Positions 30,913 through 41,869 of a stretch of DNA of 64,000 bases are shown piece by piece. Under the pieces are notes generated by a model. It was not told where the DNA came from, ran no database searches, and saw only the letters and a program-made list of their open reading frames with translations. Within the stretch, counting starts at the first letter, position 1; each line of letters starts with the position of its first letter. A program made the position numbers and the translations under genes. Origin of the DNA: Halomonas heilongjiangensis (GTDB taxonomy: Bacteria; Pseudomonadota; Gammaproteobacteria; Pseudomonadales; Halomonadaceae); assembly GCF_002879645.1 (NCBI RefSeq), contig NZ_PNRE01000061.1, forward strand, positions 19,926 through 83,925, written 5' to 3'.

Positions 30913-32145
30913 ATGCGACGCAACCTGTTGCCGTACGTCTGGCCCGTCATCATCGGCGTGCTGCTGGCCATCGTGCTGCTCAATGCCTTCCCGCAACTGC
31001 TGGGACGCCCCGAGGCACCGGCGCTCGCGCCACAGCCCCCGGAGGCACCGGTCGCGCCGACCCTGGTAGAGGCGCCCCCCGAGGAGACGTCGCGCCCCTC
31101 CCCCGAACTACGCCAGGCAGACCCCATGGCACGCCAGCAGGGCCCGGTCAGCTACTCGGAGGCGGTGGACCGCGCCGCGCCGGCGGTGGTCAACATCTAC
31201 TCCTCGCGGGTGGTCGAGCGCGAGCAGCATCCGCTGATGTCGGATCCCTTCTTCCGCCAGTTCTTCGGCGACGACATGCCCGCTCGCCAGCGCATGCTAT
31301 CGAGCCTGGGCTCCGGCGTGATCGTCAGCGACGACGGCTACGTACTGACCAATCATCATGTCATCGGTGGCGCCGACCAGATCCAGGTGGCGCTGCGCGA
31401 CGGGCGCGAGACGCTGGCCGAGGTGATCGGCACCGACCCGGAGAGCGACCTGGCGGTGCTGCGCATCGACCTGGACGGCCTGCCGGTGATCGAGCTCGCC
31501 GACTCCGGCGACGTCGCGGTGGGCGACGTCTCGCTGGCCATCGGCAACCCCTTCGGGGTCGGGCAGACGGTGACCATGGGCATCATCAGCGCCACCGGCC
31601 GCAGTCATCTGGGGCTCAACGCCTACGAGGACTTCATCCAGACCGACGCGGCGATCAACCCCGGCAACTCGGGCGGCGCCCTGATCAATGCCGAGGGCGC
31701 CCTGGTGGGGATCAACACCGCCATCTTCTCGCGCTCCGGCGGCTCCCAGGGCATCGGCTTCGCGATCCCCGCCAACCTGGCCCGCAACATCCTCGAGGCG
31801 TTGGTCACGCAAGGGCGGGTGATCCGTGGCTGGCTCGGCATCGAGGCCCAGGAGCTGAACCAGGAGCTGGCCGCCTCCTTCGGCCTGCAGGCGCCCCGCG
31901 GCGTGGTGATCGCCGGCGTGACCCCCGGGGGCCCGGCCGCTCTCGCCGGCCTGCAGCCCGGCGATGTCCTGCTGGCGGTAGACGGCCGCCAGATCCTCGA
32001 TGCCCGGATGGCGATGAGCGACATCGCCGCCGTCGAGCCCGGCACCGAGCTGCCGTTGACGGTGCTGCGCGGCGGTGAATCGCTGGAGGTCACCCTGGAA
32101 GTGGGTGAACGCCCCGCCCCGGAGCTGCGCCAGCCGCAGCAGTGA
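30913..32145 (+). CDS. degS: DegS/AlgW-type periplasmic serine protease (site-1 protease of the sigma-E pathway)
   Basis: A 410-residue trypsin-like protease with one N-terminal membrane anchor (residues 10-28), a long proline/glutamate-rich linker (about residues 32-72), the protease domain and a single PDZ domain (about 300-395). The catalytic triad is H149 (TNHHV), D179 (ESDLAVL) and S253 (NPGNSGGAL). One PDZ and a membrane anchor point to DegS (AlgW in pseudomonads), which cleaves the anti-sigma factor RseA/MucA when unfolded porins are sensed. The linker is longer than in E. coli DegS. It converges on hisD. Confidence 0.9.
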   Translation: MRRNLLPYVWPVIIGVLLAIVLLNAFPQLLGRPEAPALAPQPPEAPVAPTLVEAPPEETSRPSPELRQADPMARQQGPVSYSEAVDRAAPAVVNIYSSRVVEREQHPLMSDPFFRQFFGDDMPARQRMLSSLGSGVIVSDDGYVLTNHHVIGGADQIQVALRDGRETLAEVIGTDPESDLAVLRIDLDGLPVIELADSGDVAVGDVSLAIGNPFGVGQTVTMGIISATGRSHLGLNAYEDFIQTDAAINPGNSGGALINAEGALVGINTAIFSRSGGSQGIGFAIPANLARNILEALVTQGRVIRGWLGIEAQELNQELAASFGLQAPRGVVIAGVTPGGPAALAGLQPGDVLLAVDGRQILDARMAMSDIAAVEPGTELPLTVLRGGESLEVTLEVGERPAPELRQPQQ

Positions 32146-32155
32146 TCCATACACG

Positions 32156-32185
32156 ACGAAGGCCCCGACATTGCGGGGCCTTCGT
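32156..32185. terminator. Terminator between degS and hisD
   Basis: A perfect 11-bp stem (ACGAAGGCCCC with GGGGCCTTCGT) with an 8-base loop lies 10 bp after the degS stop and is placed to serve both convergent units. The T-run is short. Confidence 0.75.
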
Positions 32186-32238
32186 CTCGATACGCGCTCA
32201 GGCGCTCTGACGAAACCTTTCGATTCCCTGAGGATGCG

Positions 32239-33564
32239 TTACCGCTCCTCGATACGGTACTCGGCCGACCGGGCATGGGCGGTGAGCGACTCGCCGCGGG
32301 CCAGCACCGAGGCGATCTTGCCGAGCTCGGAAGCGCCCCGGGACGAGCAGTGGATGATCGACGAGCGCTTCTGGAAATCGTAGACCCCCAGCGGCGAGGA
32401 GAAACGTGCCGTGCCCGATGTCGGCAGCACGTGGTTGGGGCCGGCGCAGTAGTCACCCAGCGCCTCGGCGGTGTAGCGCCCCATGAAGATGGCCCCGGCA
32501 TGGCGCACCTCGGACAGCCAGCTGTCCGGATCGGCCACCGACAGCTCCAGGTGTTCGGGGGCGATGCGGTTGATCAGCTCGACGGCCTCGGCGCGGTTGC
32601 GGCAGTGGATCAGCGCGCCCCGCCCCGCCAGGGACTCGCGCACGATTGCCTCCCGCTCCAGGGTCGGCAGCAGGCGCTCGATGGCCGCCTCGACCGCATC
32701 GAGATGGGCCTCATCCCAACTGACCAGGATCGCCTGGGCATCCTCGTCGTGCTCGGCCTGGGAGAACAGGTCCATGGCCAGCCAGTCGGCAGGGGTGCCG
32801 GCGTCGGAGACCACCAGGATCTCGGATGGCCCGGCGATCATGTCGATGCCGACCCGGCCGAACACCGCCCGCTTGGCCGTGGCCACGTAGATGTTGCCGG
32901 GCCCGACGATCTTGTCCACCCGCGGCACCGTCTCGGTGCCATGGGCCAGTGCCGCCACCGCCTGGGCCCCACCGATGGTGAAGACATGGTCGACGCCGGC
33001 CAGGTGGGCCGCCGCCAGGACCAGCTCGTTGAGCACGCCGTCCGGCATCGGCACCACCATGATGATCTCGCGGACGCCGGCCACATGGGCGGGAATCGCG
33101 TTCATCAACACCGAGGAGGGATAGGTCGCCTTGCCGCCGGGCACATAGATCCCGGCGCGGTCGAGCGGCACGACCTGCTGGCCGAGCACGGTCCCGTCGG
33201 CCTCGGTGTAGTGCCAGGACTCGGGTTTCTGGCGCGCGTGGTAGAGACGAATGCGCTCGGCGGCGGCGGCCAGGGCATCACGCTGCGCGGCGGGCAATCC
33301 TCGGTAGGCCTGTTCGAGGCGCGCCGACCCCAGGGTGAGTTCGGCCATGGAGGCGACCGACAACCGGTCGAAGCGGTTGCTGTACTCGACCAGCGCCGCG
33401 TCGCCGCGGGCCTTCACCGCGGCGATGATCTCGTCGACGCGCCCCTGGATCTCGGCATCGGAAACCCCCTCCCAGGCCAGCAGGGCATCCAGGCGGTCGT
33501 CGAAGTCGGCATCACCGGTGGCGAGTCTGGCGATGCCGGTAGCGGAAGCGAGGGTCTTGGTCAT
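32239..33564 (-). CDS. hisD: Histidinol dehydrogenase
   Basis: A 441-residue zinc enzyme catalysing the last two oxidations of histidine synthesis. Recognisable segments include [54 protein letters not shown] and [20 protein letters not shown]. Length is normal. It follows hisG by 73 bp and is the last gene of the run; hisC, which follows hisD in pseudomonads, is absent here. Confidence 0.98.
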   Translation of the reverse strand: MTKTLASATGIARLATGDADFDDRLDALLAWEGVSDAEIQGRVDEIIAAVKARGDAALVEYSNRFDRLSVASMAELTLGSARLEQAYRGLPAAQRDALAAAAERIRLYHARQKPESWHYTEADGTVLGQQVVPLDRAGIYVPGGKATYPSSVLMNAIPAHVAGVREIIMVVPMPDGVLNELVLAAAHLAGVDHVFTIGGAQAVAALAHGTETVPRVDKIVGPGNIYVATAKRAVFGRVGIDMIAGPSEILVVSDAGTPADWLAMDLFSQAEHDEDAQAILVSWDEAHLDAVEAAIERLLPTLEREAIVRESLAGRGALIHCRNRAEAVELINRIAPEHLELSVADPDSWLSEVRHAGAIFMGRYTAEALGDYCAGPNHVLPTSGTARFSSPLGVYDFQKRSSIIHCSSRGASELGKIASVLARGESLTAHARSAEYRIEER

Positions 33565-33637
33565 GGGGTGCGGCTCCCGTGGCTGTCGGGTCTTGTCTGG
33601 GCCTGACGCCAGGGCCGGGCCATGGCATCAGTCGCTG

Positions 33638-34297
33638 TCAGGTTGAGGTGACGCGGCTATCGCGACGGGCGGCCACGGCATCGCCGAGGCGCTCGATCAG
33701 CGGCTTGAGCCGGGCATGCTTCATGGTCATGGCCGCCTTGTTGACCACCAAGCGGGTACTGATCGGGGCGATCAGCTCGCGCGGCGCCATGCCGTTGGCA
33801 CGCAGGGTGTTGCCGGTGTCGACGATATCGACGATCTCGTCGGCCAGGTTCATCAGCGGTGCCAGTTCCATGGCCCCGTAGAGCTTGATCACCTCGGCCT
33901 GGATGCCCTGCTCGGCATAGTAACGGCGCGCGACGTTGACGAACTTGGTGGCCACGCGGCGCCGGGCCCTGGCCGGTTCGGCACCGTCGATACCGGCGGT
34001 CATCAGCCGGCACCGGGCGATCTCGAGATCCAGCGGCTCGTAGAGCCCCTCGGCGCCATGCTCGAGCAGCACGTCCTTGCCGGCCACGCCGAGGTCGGCG
34101 GCCCCCAGCTGAACGTAGGTGGGGACATCCGTGGCTCGCAGGATCACCAGCTTGACGTCCGACAGGTTGGTGTCGAACAGCAGCTTGCGACTGGCGCCCA
34201 GGTCCTCGGCCGGGGTGATGCCGGCATCGGCCAGCAGCGGCAGCGTCTCGTCAAGAATGCGACCCTTGGAGAGGGCCAGAATCAGTTGTTTGCTCAT
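33638..34297 (-). CDS. hisG: ATP phosphoribosyltransferase, short form
   Basis: A 219-residue HisG catalysing the first step of histidine synthesis from ATP and PRPP. Motifs include [23 protein letters not shown] at the start and [14 protein letters not shown] near residue 158. At this length it is the short type, lacking the roughly 80-residue C-terminal regulatory domain, so by family rule it should need a HisZ partner encoded elsewhere. It lies 21 bp after murA. Confidence 0.97.
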   Translation of the reverse strand: MSKQLILALSKGRILDETLPLLADAGITPAEDLGASRKLLFDTNLSDVKLVILRATDVPTYVQLGAADLGVAGKDVLLEHGAEGLYEPLDLEIARCRLMTAGIDGAEPARARRRVATKFVNVARRYYAEQGIQAEVIKLYGAMELAPLMNLADEIVDIVDTGNTLRANGMAPRELIAPISTRLVVNKAAMTMKHARLKPLIERLGDAVAARRDSRVTST

Positions 34298-34318
34298 GCT
34301 CTCGCCTGTCTTGGGAAG

Positions 34319-35849
<1,531 letters not shown>

Positions 35850-35883
35850 GAGCCGGAACTCCTGTGATGCATGAGAATGTGAG

Positions 35884-35910
35884 GCCACCGGCCGCGAGGC
35901 GGCCGGTGGC
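35884..35910. terminator. Perfect 12-bp hairpin upstream of ibaG
   Basis: GCCACCGGCCGC and GCGGCCGGTGGC pair perfectly around a GAG loop, 35 bp before the ibaG start. There is no T-run. It could be an attenuator, an RNA-processing site or a terminator for the mla transcript. Confidence 0.5.
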
Positions 35911-35977
35911 ATGGATCGGGAATTCCGACATGGTAAAGAAAAGCGGCGCACTTGGCGATGCCGGCAGCGCTCGCCAC

Positions 35978-35993
35978 CTCGGGAAACCCCGAG
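35978..35993 (-). terminator. Small hairpin after mlaB
   Basis: CTCGGG/CCCGAG around a 4-base loop begins two bases after the mlaB stop. It is a weak termination candidate, with a T-rich stretch only about 40 bp further on. Confidence 0.35.
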
Positions 35994-35995
35994 CG

Positions 35996-36328
35996 TCAGG
36001 CGACCTCGTCCAGCGGCAGCAGGCGGTCGAGACCGGCCAGCCGGGTCAGGCGGCTCAGCGGCGCCGAGAGGTGCACGGCGCGAACCTCGAGACCGGCAGC
36101 GCGGGCGCGACGGGTCCACTCCAGCAGTACGCTGAGCGCCGCGCTGCTGACGCCCGCGACGCCGCTCAGGTCGAAGTCGACGCGGGTACCGGCCGGCTGG
36201 GTCGCGAGCCAGTCGCTGCCCGTGGCGGCCAGCGCCGCGGCCACGTCGAAGCCGACCACCCCGCTCACCGCCAACCCCTCGGCACCGGCCGTCAGGCGAA
36301 CGCCCGACCGATCGAGCAGCAGGCTCAT
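35996..36328 (-). CDS. mlaB: Phospholipid transport STAS protein MlaB
   Basis: A 110-residue STAS-domain protein, the small cytoplasmic subunit that stabilises the MlaFE transporter. The STAS motif VDFDLSGVAGVSSAALSVLLEW near residues 50-71 includes the conserved serine region. The start overlaps the mlaC stop (ATGA). Sequence is divergent, but position at the end of mlaFEDCB makes the call firm. Confidence 0.92.
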   Translation of the reverse strand: MSLLLDRSGVRLTAGAEGLAVSGVVGFDVAAALAATGSDWLATQPAGTRVDFDLSGVAGVSSAALSVLLEWTRRARAAGLEVRAVHLSAPLSRLTRLAGLDRLLPLDEVA

Positions 36329-36987
36329 GCGCTGCCGCCCTCCTCGAGCTCCTCGACGGCGATTTCCGGGGCCCAGCTCTCGATCACGGCGTCGTAGTCG
36401 CGGCCGTGATCGCGCATGGCCTGATCGAACTGGTTGCGGAAGGTCAACCCGAGGTTGATGCCGTTGACGATGACATTGACCACCTTCCACTGGCCATCGC
36501 TCAGGCGCAGCGAATAGCTGACCGGATAGACGGTACCGTCGATGGCCACCACCTCCATGGCCACGCTGGCCTGGTCCTCGTGGCGCTGACGCTGCTGACT
36601 GTCCAGCACCCGCAGCTCACGATAGTCGAAGGTCACCAGCCCCTTGGTGTAGGTATCGATCAGCGTCTGGCGAAAGGTATTGACGAAACGCGAGCGCTGC
36701 TGGGGAGTGGCATTCTGGAAGTAGCGCCCCATGACGCTCGCCCCGATGTAACGGAAGTCGGCGATGTCGTCGAGGCTGTCGTCGACCAGCCCCTTGAGCT
36801 CGTCGACGTTGTCGGCGAAATAGTCACGGCGCCCCTCGATCTTCCCCATCAGGTCGTCGATACTGTCGCGGATCATCTCCTCGGGCCCATGTTCGGGGGC
36901 CGCCTGGGCCTGGGCCGACAGGGCGGCGAGCGCCAGGCACAAAGCGAGCACCACCAGGCGCAAGGAAGCAGGCAGAAAAGGCATCAT
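36325..36987 (-). CDS. mlaC: Periplasmic phospholipid-binding protein MlaC
   Basis: A 220-residue exported protein (signal peptide to about residue 28, ALSAQAQA) of the MlaC/Ttg2D family, which shuttles phospholipid between MlaA at the outer membrane and MlaFEDB. Features include VMGRYFQNATPQQRSRFVNTFRQTLIDTY near residue 85 and GQWKVVNVIVNGINLGLTFRNQF near residue 165. AGGAG lies 5 and 8 bases before two adjacent ATG codons. The extra C-terminal tail is acidic. Confidence 0.95.
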   Translation of the reverse strand: MMPFLPASLRLVVLALCLALAALSAQAQAAPEHGPEEMIRDSIDDLMGKIEGRRDYFADNVDELKGLVDDSLDDIADFRYIGASVMGRYFQNATPQQRSRFVNTFRQTLIDTYTKGLVTFDYRELRVLDSQQRQRHEDQASVAMEVVAIDGTVYPVSYSLRLSDGQWKVVNVIVNGINLGLTFRNQFDQAMRDHGRDYDAVIESWAPEIAVEELEEGGSA

Positions 36988-37034
36988 CGAATCTCCTGGA
37001 AAGAGTGCCGTCAACGACGAGCGCGCGGTGCGGC

Positions 37035-37499
37035 TCAGTCGCTGACCATGTTGGACACGAATTGCTGGATGAGTTCTTCGAGCACCACCGCCGACTGGGT
37101 GTCGCGAATGGTGTCGCCGTCGGCCAGGGTCTCGGGGTCCCCCCCCACCGACAGCCCGATGTACTGCTCACCGAGCAGGCCGGCGGTGAGGATCGCCGCC
37201 GTGGTATCCCGGGACAGCCGACCCTCGAGCTCCGAGTCGAGCTCCAGTACCACCCGGGCGTCATACCAGTCGGTATCCAGCTCGATGGCCGCGACCCGGC
37301 CCACCGTGACCCCGGCCATGGTGACCCGCGCCCGTGGCTTGAGGCTGCCGATGTTGGCGAAGTTGGCCTCGAGGCGGAAGGTGTCGGCAGGGGCGGTAAA
37401 GGTCAGGCCACTGACCCGCAGGCCGAGGAACACCAGTCCCAGGACGCCGGCCAGCATGAACAACCCGACCCCCAGCTCCATCATCTTGCTGCGTTTCAT
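37035..37499 (-). CDS. mlaD: MCE-domain protein MlaD
   Basis: A 154-residue protein with one N-terminal membrane helix (residues 8-27) and a single MCE domain (about 38-118, LEANFANIGSLKPRARVTMAGVTVGRV). It forms the periplasmic hexameric ring of the Mla complex. ILTAGLLGEQYIGLSVGG is a conserved MCE segment. The C-terminal helix VVLEELIQQFVSN is also typical. Confidence 0.97.
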   Translation of the reverse strand: MKRSKMMELGVGLFMLAGVLGLVFLGLRVSGLTFTAPADTFRLEANFANIGSLKPRARVTMAGVTVGRVAAIELDTDWYDARVVLELDSELEGRLSRDTTAAILTAGLLGEQYIGLSVGGDPETLADGDTIRDTQSAVVLEELIQQFVSNMVSD

Positions 37500-37536
37500 G
37501 CCGTCTCTCCGAACATCAATTCTGTACTCCGACGCA

Positions 37537-38319
37537 TCAGTTAAGCCCCCCGAACATCACCGCGGTCAGCACGAAATCGAGGCCGAGCACCGCCAGTGAG
37601 GAGTAGACCACGGTGCGAGTGGTGGCCCGCGAGATGCCTTCCGAGGTGGGTATCAGGTCATAGCCCTGGAAGACCGCGATCCAGGTCACCACCAGGGCGA
37701 AGACCAGGCTCTTGACCATGCCGTTGCCGACATCGCCGATGAAGTCGACGCTGGCCTGCATGTTGCCCCAGTAGGAGCCCTCGAAGACGCCGAGCCACTC
37801 GACGCCGACCAGGTAGCCACCGTACACCCCCACCACGCTGAAGCCGATGGTCAGCAGCGGCAGGGCGACGAAGCCGGCCCACAGGCGTGGCGCCACCACC
37901 CGGCGCAGCGGATCGACACCGATCATCTCCATGCTGGTGAGCTGTTCGGTGGCCTTCATCAGACCGATCTCGGCGGTCAACGCCGAGCCGGCTCGGCCGG
38001 CGAACAGCAGCGCCGCCACCACCGGGGCCAGTTCGCGCAACAGCGACAAGGCCACCATCTGGCCCAGCGCCTGTTCGGCACCGAAATCGACCAGCAGGGT
38101 ATAGCCCTGCAGCGCCAGCACCATGCCGATGAACAGCCCCGAGACCAGCACGATGGCCAGCGACAGCACGCCGACGAAGTGCATCTGGCGCAGCCAGAGG
38201 TACCAGCCCTCGCGGGAGGGTATGCCGACCGCGGAGAGGAACAGGAAGACCCCCGCCCGGCCCAGCGCCTCCAGCAGCTCGCAGCCCCGGCGCCCCAGGA
38301 TGGTGACTCGCTCGATCAT
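37537..38319 (-). CDS. mlaE: Phospholipid ABC transporter permease MlaE
   Basis: A 260-residue permease with five to six membrane helices. The signature of MlaE permeases, [30 protein letters not shown], lies at about residues 95-124 and is followed by [19 protein letters not shown]. It overlaps the mlaF stop by four bases, coupling ATPase and permease translation. Confidence 0.97.
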   Translation of the reverse strand: MIERVTILGRRGCELLEALGRAGVFLFLSAVGIPSREGWYLWLRQMHFVGVLSLAIVLVSGLFIGMVLALQGYTLLVDFGAEQALGQMVALSLLRELAPVVAALLFAGRAGSALTAEIGLMKATEQLTSMEMIGVDPLRRVVAPRLWAGFVALPLLTIGFSVVGVYGGYLVGVEWLGVFEGSYWGNMQASVDFIGDVGNGMVKSLVFALVVTWIAVFQGYDLIPTSEGISRATTRTVVYSSLAVLGLDFVLTAVMFGGLN

Positions 38320-39128
38320 CGCCGCCCCCCGGTGCTGAGGATGTCGGTGAAGAAGTCCACCGCAGGATAGTGGAAGGGGACCGGCCCGTCCGGCTCGCCA
38401 TGAACGAACTGGCTGACCCGGGGATCCTGGTCGACATCGAGCCCCTGCGGAGTGCCCTGGGCCATCACCCGGCCGTCGGAAATCACGTAGACGTAGTCGG
38501 CGATGGTCAGCGTCTCCTTGATGTCGTGGGAGACCACGACGGAGGTCAGTCCGAGCGCCTCGTTGAGCCGCTTGGTCAGCTGCACCAGCACCCCCATGGA
38601 GATCGGATCCTGGCCGACGAAGGGCTCGTCGTAGAGGATCAGCTCAGGATCCAGGGCGATGGCCCGGGCCAGCGCCACCCGCCGCGCCATGCCACCGGAG
38701 AGTTCGGCCGGCATCAGTTCGCGGGCGCCGCGCAGCCCGACGGCCTCGAGCTTCATCAGCACCAGATCGCGGATCATCGACGCCGGCAGGTCGGTGTGGA
38801 CCCGTAGCGGGAAGGCCACGTTCTCGAACACGTCGAGGTCGGAGAACAGAGCCCCGCTCTGGAACAGCATGCCCATGCGCCGGCGCATGGCGAACAGTGC
38901 CTTGCGCGACTGGCGATGGACGTCCTCGCCGTCGATCAGCACGCGCCCCGCGTCGGGGGTCAGCTGGCCACCGATCAGCTTGAGCAGGGTGGTCTTGCCG
39001 GTACCGCTGGGCCCCATGATGGCGGTGATCTTGCCGTGGGGAATCTGCAGGTCGACCCCGCGGAAGATCTCCTTGTCGCCCCGCGAGAAATGCAGCCCCT
39101 CCACCACCACGAAGGGAGTGTCGCTCAT
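38316..39128 (-). CDS. mlaF: Phospholipid ABC transporter ATPase MlaF
   Basis: A 270-residue ABC ATPase with Walker [17 protein letters not shown] near residue 39, signature [17 protein letters not shown] near residue 140 and Walker [15 protein letters not shown]. The start ATG at 39128 fits the family ([17 protein letters not shown]). Upstream on the minus strand, GATAAT (39151-39156) is a possible -10 with no good -35. It is the first gene of mlaFEDCB and divergent from yrbG. Confidence 0.97.
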   Translation of the reverse strand: MSDTPFVVVEGLHFSRGDKEIFRGVDLQIPHGKITAIMGPSGTGKTTLLKLIGGQLTPDAGRVLIDGEDVHRQSRKALFAMRRRMGMLFQSGALFSDLDVFENVAFPLRVHTDLPASMIRDLVLMKLEAVGLRGARELMPAELSGGMARRVALARAIALDPELILYDEPFVGQDPISMGVLVQLTKRLNEALGLTSVVVSHDIKETLTIADYVYVISDGRVMAQGTPQGLDVDQDPRVSQFVHGEPDGPVPFHYPAVDFFTDILSTGGRR

Positions 39129-39208
39129 TGGCTCGTCGTCCCTCGAAAAAATTATCGAACATCGTATCCTAACCACGCCTCGTTGCGCCACCATCGGCGC
39201 CATCCGGC

Positions 39209-39237
39209 TTGCACCGCGTCGGTCGAGAACGTTTAAT
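39209..39237 (+). promoter_or_regulatory. Sigma-70 promoter of the yrbG-kds-lpt operon
   Basis: TTGCAC (39209-39214), a 17-bp spacer and TTTAAT (39232-39237) place transcription start near 39244. This excludes the upstream in-frame start codons of yrbG and supports the ATG at 39275. Confidence 0.65.
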
Positions 39238-39274
39238 GGGCGCCCTTCCGTTCCTAGCCAGGACCGTGTCTGCC

Positions 39275-40234
39275 ATGCTCGTTCCCCTCATTGCCGTACT
39301 GCTCGGCTTCATCGCCCTGCTGTGGAGTGCCGAGCGTTTCGTCGGTGCCGCCGCCGCCACGGCCAGGCGTGCCGGCATGAGCACCCTGCTGGTGGGCATG
39401 ACCATCGTCGCGCTCGGCACCTCGGCACCGGAGATCGTGGTCTCGGTGATGGCCTCGCTCGACGGCATCCCCGATCTCGCCACCGGCAATGCGCTCGGCT
39501 CGAACATCGCCAACATCGGCCTGGTGCTGGGCGTCACGGCCCTGGTGGTGCCCATCCCGGTGCGCTTCTCCATCGTCCGCCGTGAACTGCCACTGCTGCT
39601 CGGCGCCACCGGCCTGGCCGGCTACTCCCTGGCCAACGGCATCCTCGGTCGCTTCGATGCGCTGTTCCTGCTGCTGCTGCTGGTATTCAGCCTGTGGTGG
39701 CTGTTCCGCGCCGACAGCCCCGACGAGGCCCCGGTGGGCGAGATCCCCGACATGCCGCTGAGGCGCGCCCTGCCCTGGCTGGTGCTGACCCTGGCGGTCA
39801 TGGGCGTCGGCTCGCGAGCCCTGGTGTGGGGCGGCAGTGAACTGGCGCGCGGCCTCGGTGTCAGTGAGCTGGCCATCGGACTGACCATCGTCGCCATCGG
39901 CACCAGCCTGCCGGAACTGGCCGCCTGCGTGGCCAGCGCACTCAAGCGCCACCACGACATCGCCATCGGCAACGTCATCGGCTCCAACCTGTTCAACATG
40001 CTCGCCGTGCTGCCGATACCGGGCATGCTGGCCCCCGGCCCCATCGACCCGGCGGCGGGAGAACGCGACTATCGGGTCATGCTGGTCCTGACCCTGGCGC
40101 TGGGCATGCTGCTGCTGTGGCAACGACACGGCCGGCTGGGCCGGCTGCCCGGCGGCCTGCTGGCACTGAGCTATGTCGGCTATCTGGCCTGGCTCGGCGC
40201 CACCAGCTTCGCCACAGAGGTGCCGACCACCTGA
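39275..40234 (+). CDS. yrbG: Sodium/calcium exchanger family protein YrbG
   Basis: A 319-residue antiporter-like protein with ten membrane helices in two inverted halves. Each half carries an alpha-repeat motif of the CaCA superfamily: IVALGTSAPEIVVSVMAS with GNALGSNIANIGLVLG, and IVAIGTSLPELAACVASA with GNVIGSNLFNMLAVL. Substrate is unproven; calcium/sodium exchange is the family expectation. It leads the kds-lpt operon, as in E. coli. Confidence 0.93.
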   Translation: MLVPLIAVLLGFIALLWSAERFVGAAAATARRAGMSTLLVGMTIVALGTSAPEIVVSVMASLDGIPDLATGNALGSNIANIGLVLGVTALVVPIPVRFSIVRRELPLLLGATGLAGYSLANGILGRFDALFLLLLLVFSLWWLFRADSPDEAPVGEIPDMPLRRALPWLVLTLAVMGVGSRALVWGGSELARGLGVSELAIGLTIVAIGTSLPELAACVASALKRHHDIAIGNVIGSNLFNMLAVLPIPGMLAPGPIDPAAGERDYRVMLVLTLALGMLLLWQRHGRLGRLPGGLLALSYVGYLAWLGATSFATEVPTT

Positions 40235-40289
40235 ACGGGTGGTCGCCACGAACTTGAGTGAAACACCGCAACGGGCAACAATCACCGCC

Positions 40290-41282
40290 ATGACCACCGA
40301 TACCCCCCCCACCGGCAGCTCACCGCTGCGCGACAGCGCCCGACGCACCCTGCAGCTGGAACAGCAGGCCATCGCCACCCTGATCGAACGCCTCGACGGG
40401 GCCTTCGACCGCGCCTGCGAACTGATCCTCGCCTGCCGGGGACGCGTCGTGGTGACCGGCATGGGCAAGTCCGGGCACGTCGCCGGCAAGGTCGCCGCCA
40501 CCCTGGCGAGCACCGGCACCCCGGCCTTCTTCGTGCACCCCGGCGAGGCCAGCCACGGCGACCTGGGCATGATCACCCCCGGCGACGTGGTGCTGGCGCT
40601 CTCCAACTCCGGCGAGACCGCCGAGGTCACTGCCCTGCTGCCGCTGCTCAAGCGCATGGACGTACCGCTGATCAGCATGACCGGACGCCCCGGCTCGACC
40701 CTGGCCCGCCATGCCGACGCCCACCTCGATGCCGGCGTCGAACGCGAGGCCTGCCCGCTGGACCTGGCCCCCACCTCCTCGACCACCGCGGCGCTGGCCC
40801 TGGGCGACGCCCTGGCGGTGGCACTGCTCGAGTCCCGCGGCTTCACCGCCGAGGACTTCGCCCGCTCGCACCCCGGCGGCAGCCTGGGCAAGCGGCTGCT
40901 GCTGCGGGTCGCCGACCTGATGCACCAGGGCAGCCGACTGCCCTCGGTGCCGCTCGGCAGCCCGCTGCGCGACGCCCTGCTCGAGATCACCCGCCAGGGG
41001 CTGGGCTTCACCTGCGTGGTCGACGACGACGGCCGCCTGTCCGGGGTCTACACCGATGGCGACCTGCGCCGCACCCTGGACCAGCACAGCAACCTCACCG
41101 ACCTCAAGGTCGACGACGTCATGACTCGACCGGGCAAGCGGGTCAACGCCGACATCCTGGCCGCCGAGGCAGTCCGCATCATGGAAGACAACCGCATCAC
41201 CGCCCTGGCCGTGGTCGACGATGACGGTCGCCCGGTCGGCGCCCTGCACATGCACGACCTGCTCGCCAGCGGCGTGATCTGA
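40290..41282 (+). CDS. kdsD: D-arabinose 5-phosphate isomerase
   Basis: A 330-residue enzyme converting ribulose 5-phosphate to arabinose 5-phosphate, the first step to Kdo. The SIS domain (about residues 45-180) has VVTGMGKSGHVAGKVAATLASTGTPAFFVHPGEASHGDLGM. Two CBS domains follow (about 210-325). The start at 40290 gives a short divergent N-terminus (MTTDTPPTGSSPLRDSARR). It is 25 bp from kdsC, the pathway's phosphatase. Confidence 0.96.
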   Translation: MTTDTPPTGSSPLRDSARRTLQLEQQAIATLIERLDGAFDRACELILACRGRVVVTGMGKSGHVAGKVAATLASTGTPAFFVHPGEASHGDLGMITPGDVVLALSNSGETAEVTALLPLLKRMDVPLISMTGRPGSTLARHADAHLDAGVEREACPLDLAPTSSTTAALALGDALAVALLESRGFTAEDFARSHPGGSLGKRLLLRVADLMHQGSRLPSVPLGSPLRDALLEITRQGLGFTCVVDDDGRLSGVYTDGDLRRTLDQHSNLTDLKVDDVMTRPGKRVNADILAAEAVRIMEDNRITALAVVDDDGRPVGALHMHDLLASGVI

Positions 41283-41307
41283 TGCCCCGTTTCCCCAAGG
41301 AGTTCCC

Positions 41308-41865
41308 ATGACCCTCGACTCTCCCCTGCTCGACACCCAACTGGTGGACCGGCTGCGCCGCGTGCGCCTGCTGGCGCTGGACGTGGACGGCGTCCTCACC
41401 GACGGCCGTCTCTACTTCCAGGCCGACGGCATCGAGATCAAGGCCTTCCACACCCACGACGGCCACGGCATCAAGCTGCTCAAGCGTGCCGGACTCGAGG
41501 TGGCGCTGATCACCGGCCGCGATTCGCCGATGGTCAGCCGGCGCGCCGCCGCCCTCGGCATCAAGCACGTCTACCAGGGGGTGGAGAAGAAGCTGCCCAT
41601 GTTGCGCGAACTGTGCAGCCGCCTTGGCCTCGAACTGGAACAGGTCGCCTACTGCGGCGACGACATGCCGGATGTCGGCGCCATCAAGCGCGCCGGCGTC
41701 GGCATCAGCGTCCCCGGCGCCCCCGCCTACATCCGCAAGCACGCCGACTGGATCACCGAGAGCGCCGCCGGCCACGGCGCGGTGCGTGAGATCTGCGATG
41801 CCCTGCTCCAGGCCCAGGGACACTGGGACGCCGTGATCGACACCTACCTGCACGGAGCCGACTGA
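41308..41865 (+). CDS. kdsC: 3-deoxy-D-manno-octulosonate 8-phosphate phosphatase
   Basis: A 185-residue HAD-superfamily phosphatase. The nucleophile motif LDVDGVLTDGRLYF lies near residue 25 and the third motif, YCGDDMPDVGAIKRAG, near residue 113. The compact tetrameric type lacks a cap domain, consistent with the length. It is preceded by AAGGAG and followed by lptC four bases later. Confidence 0.97.
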   Translation: MTLDSPLLDTQLVDRLRRVRLLALDVDGVLTDGRLYFQADGIEIKAFHTHDGHGIKLLKRAGLEVALITGRDSPMVSRRAAALGIKHVYQGVEKKLPMLRELCSRLGLELEQVAYCGDDMPDVGAIKRAGVGISVPGAPAYIRKHADWITESAAGHGAVREICDALLQAQGHWDAVIDTYLHGAD

Positions 41866-41869
41866 GGCC

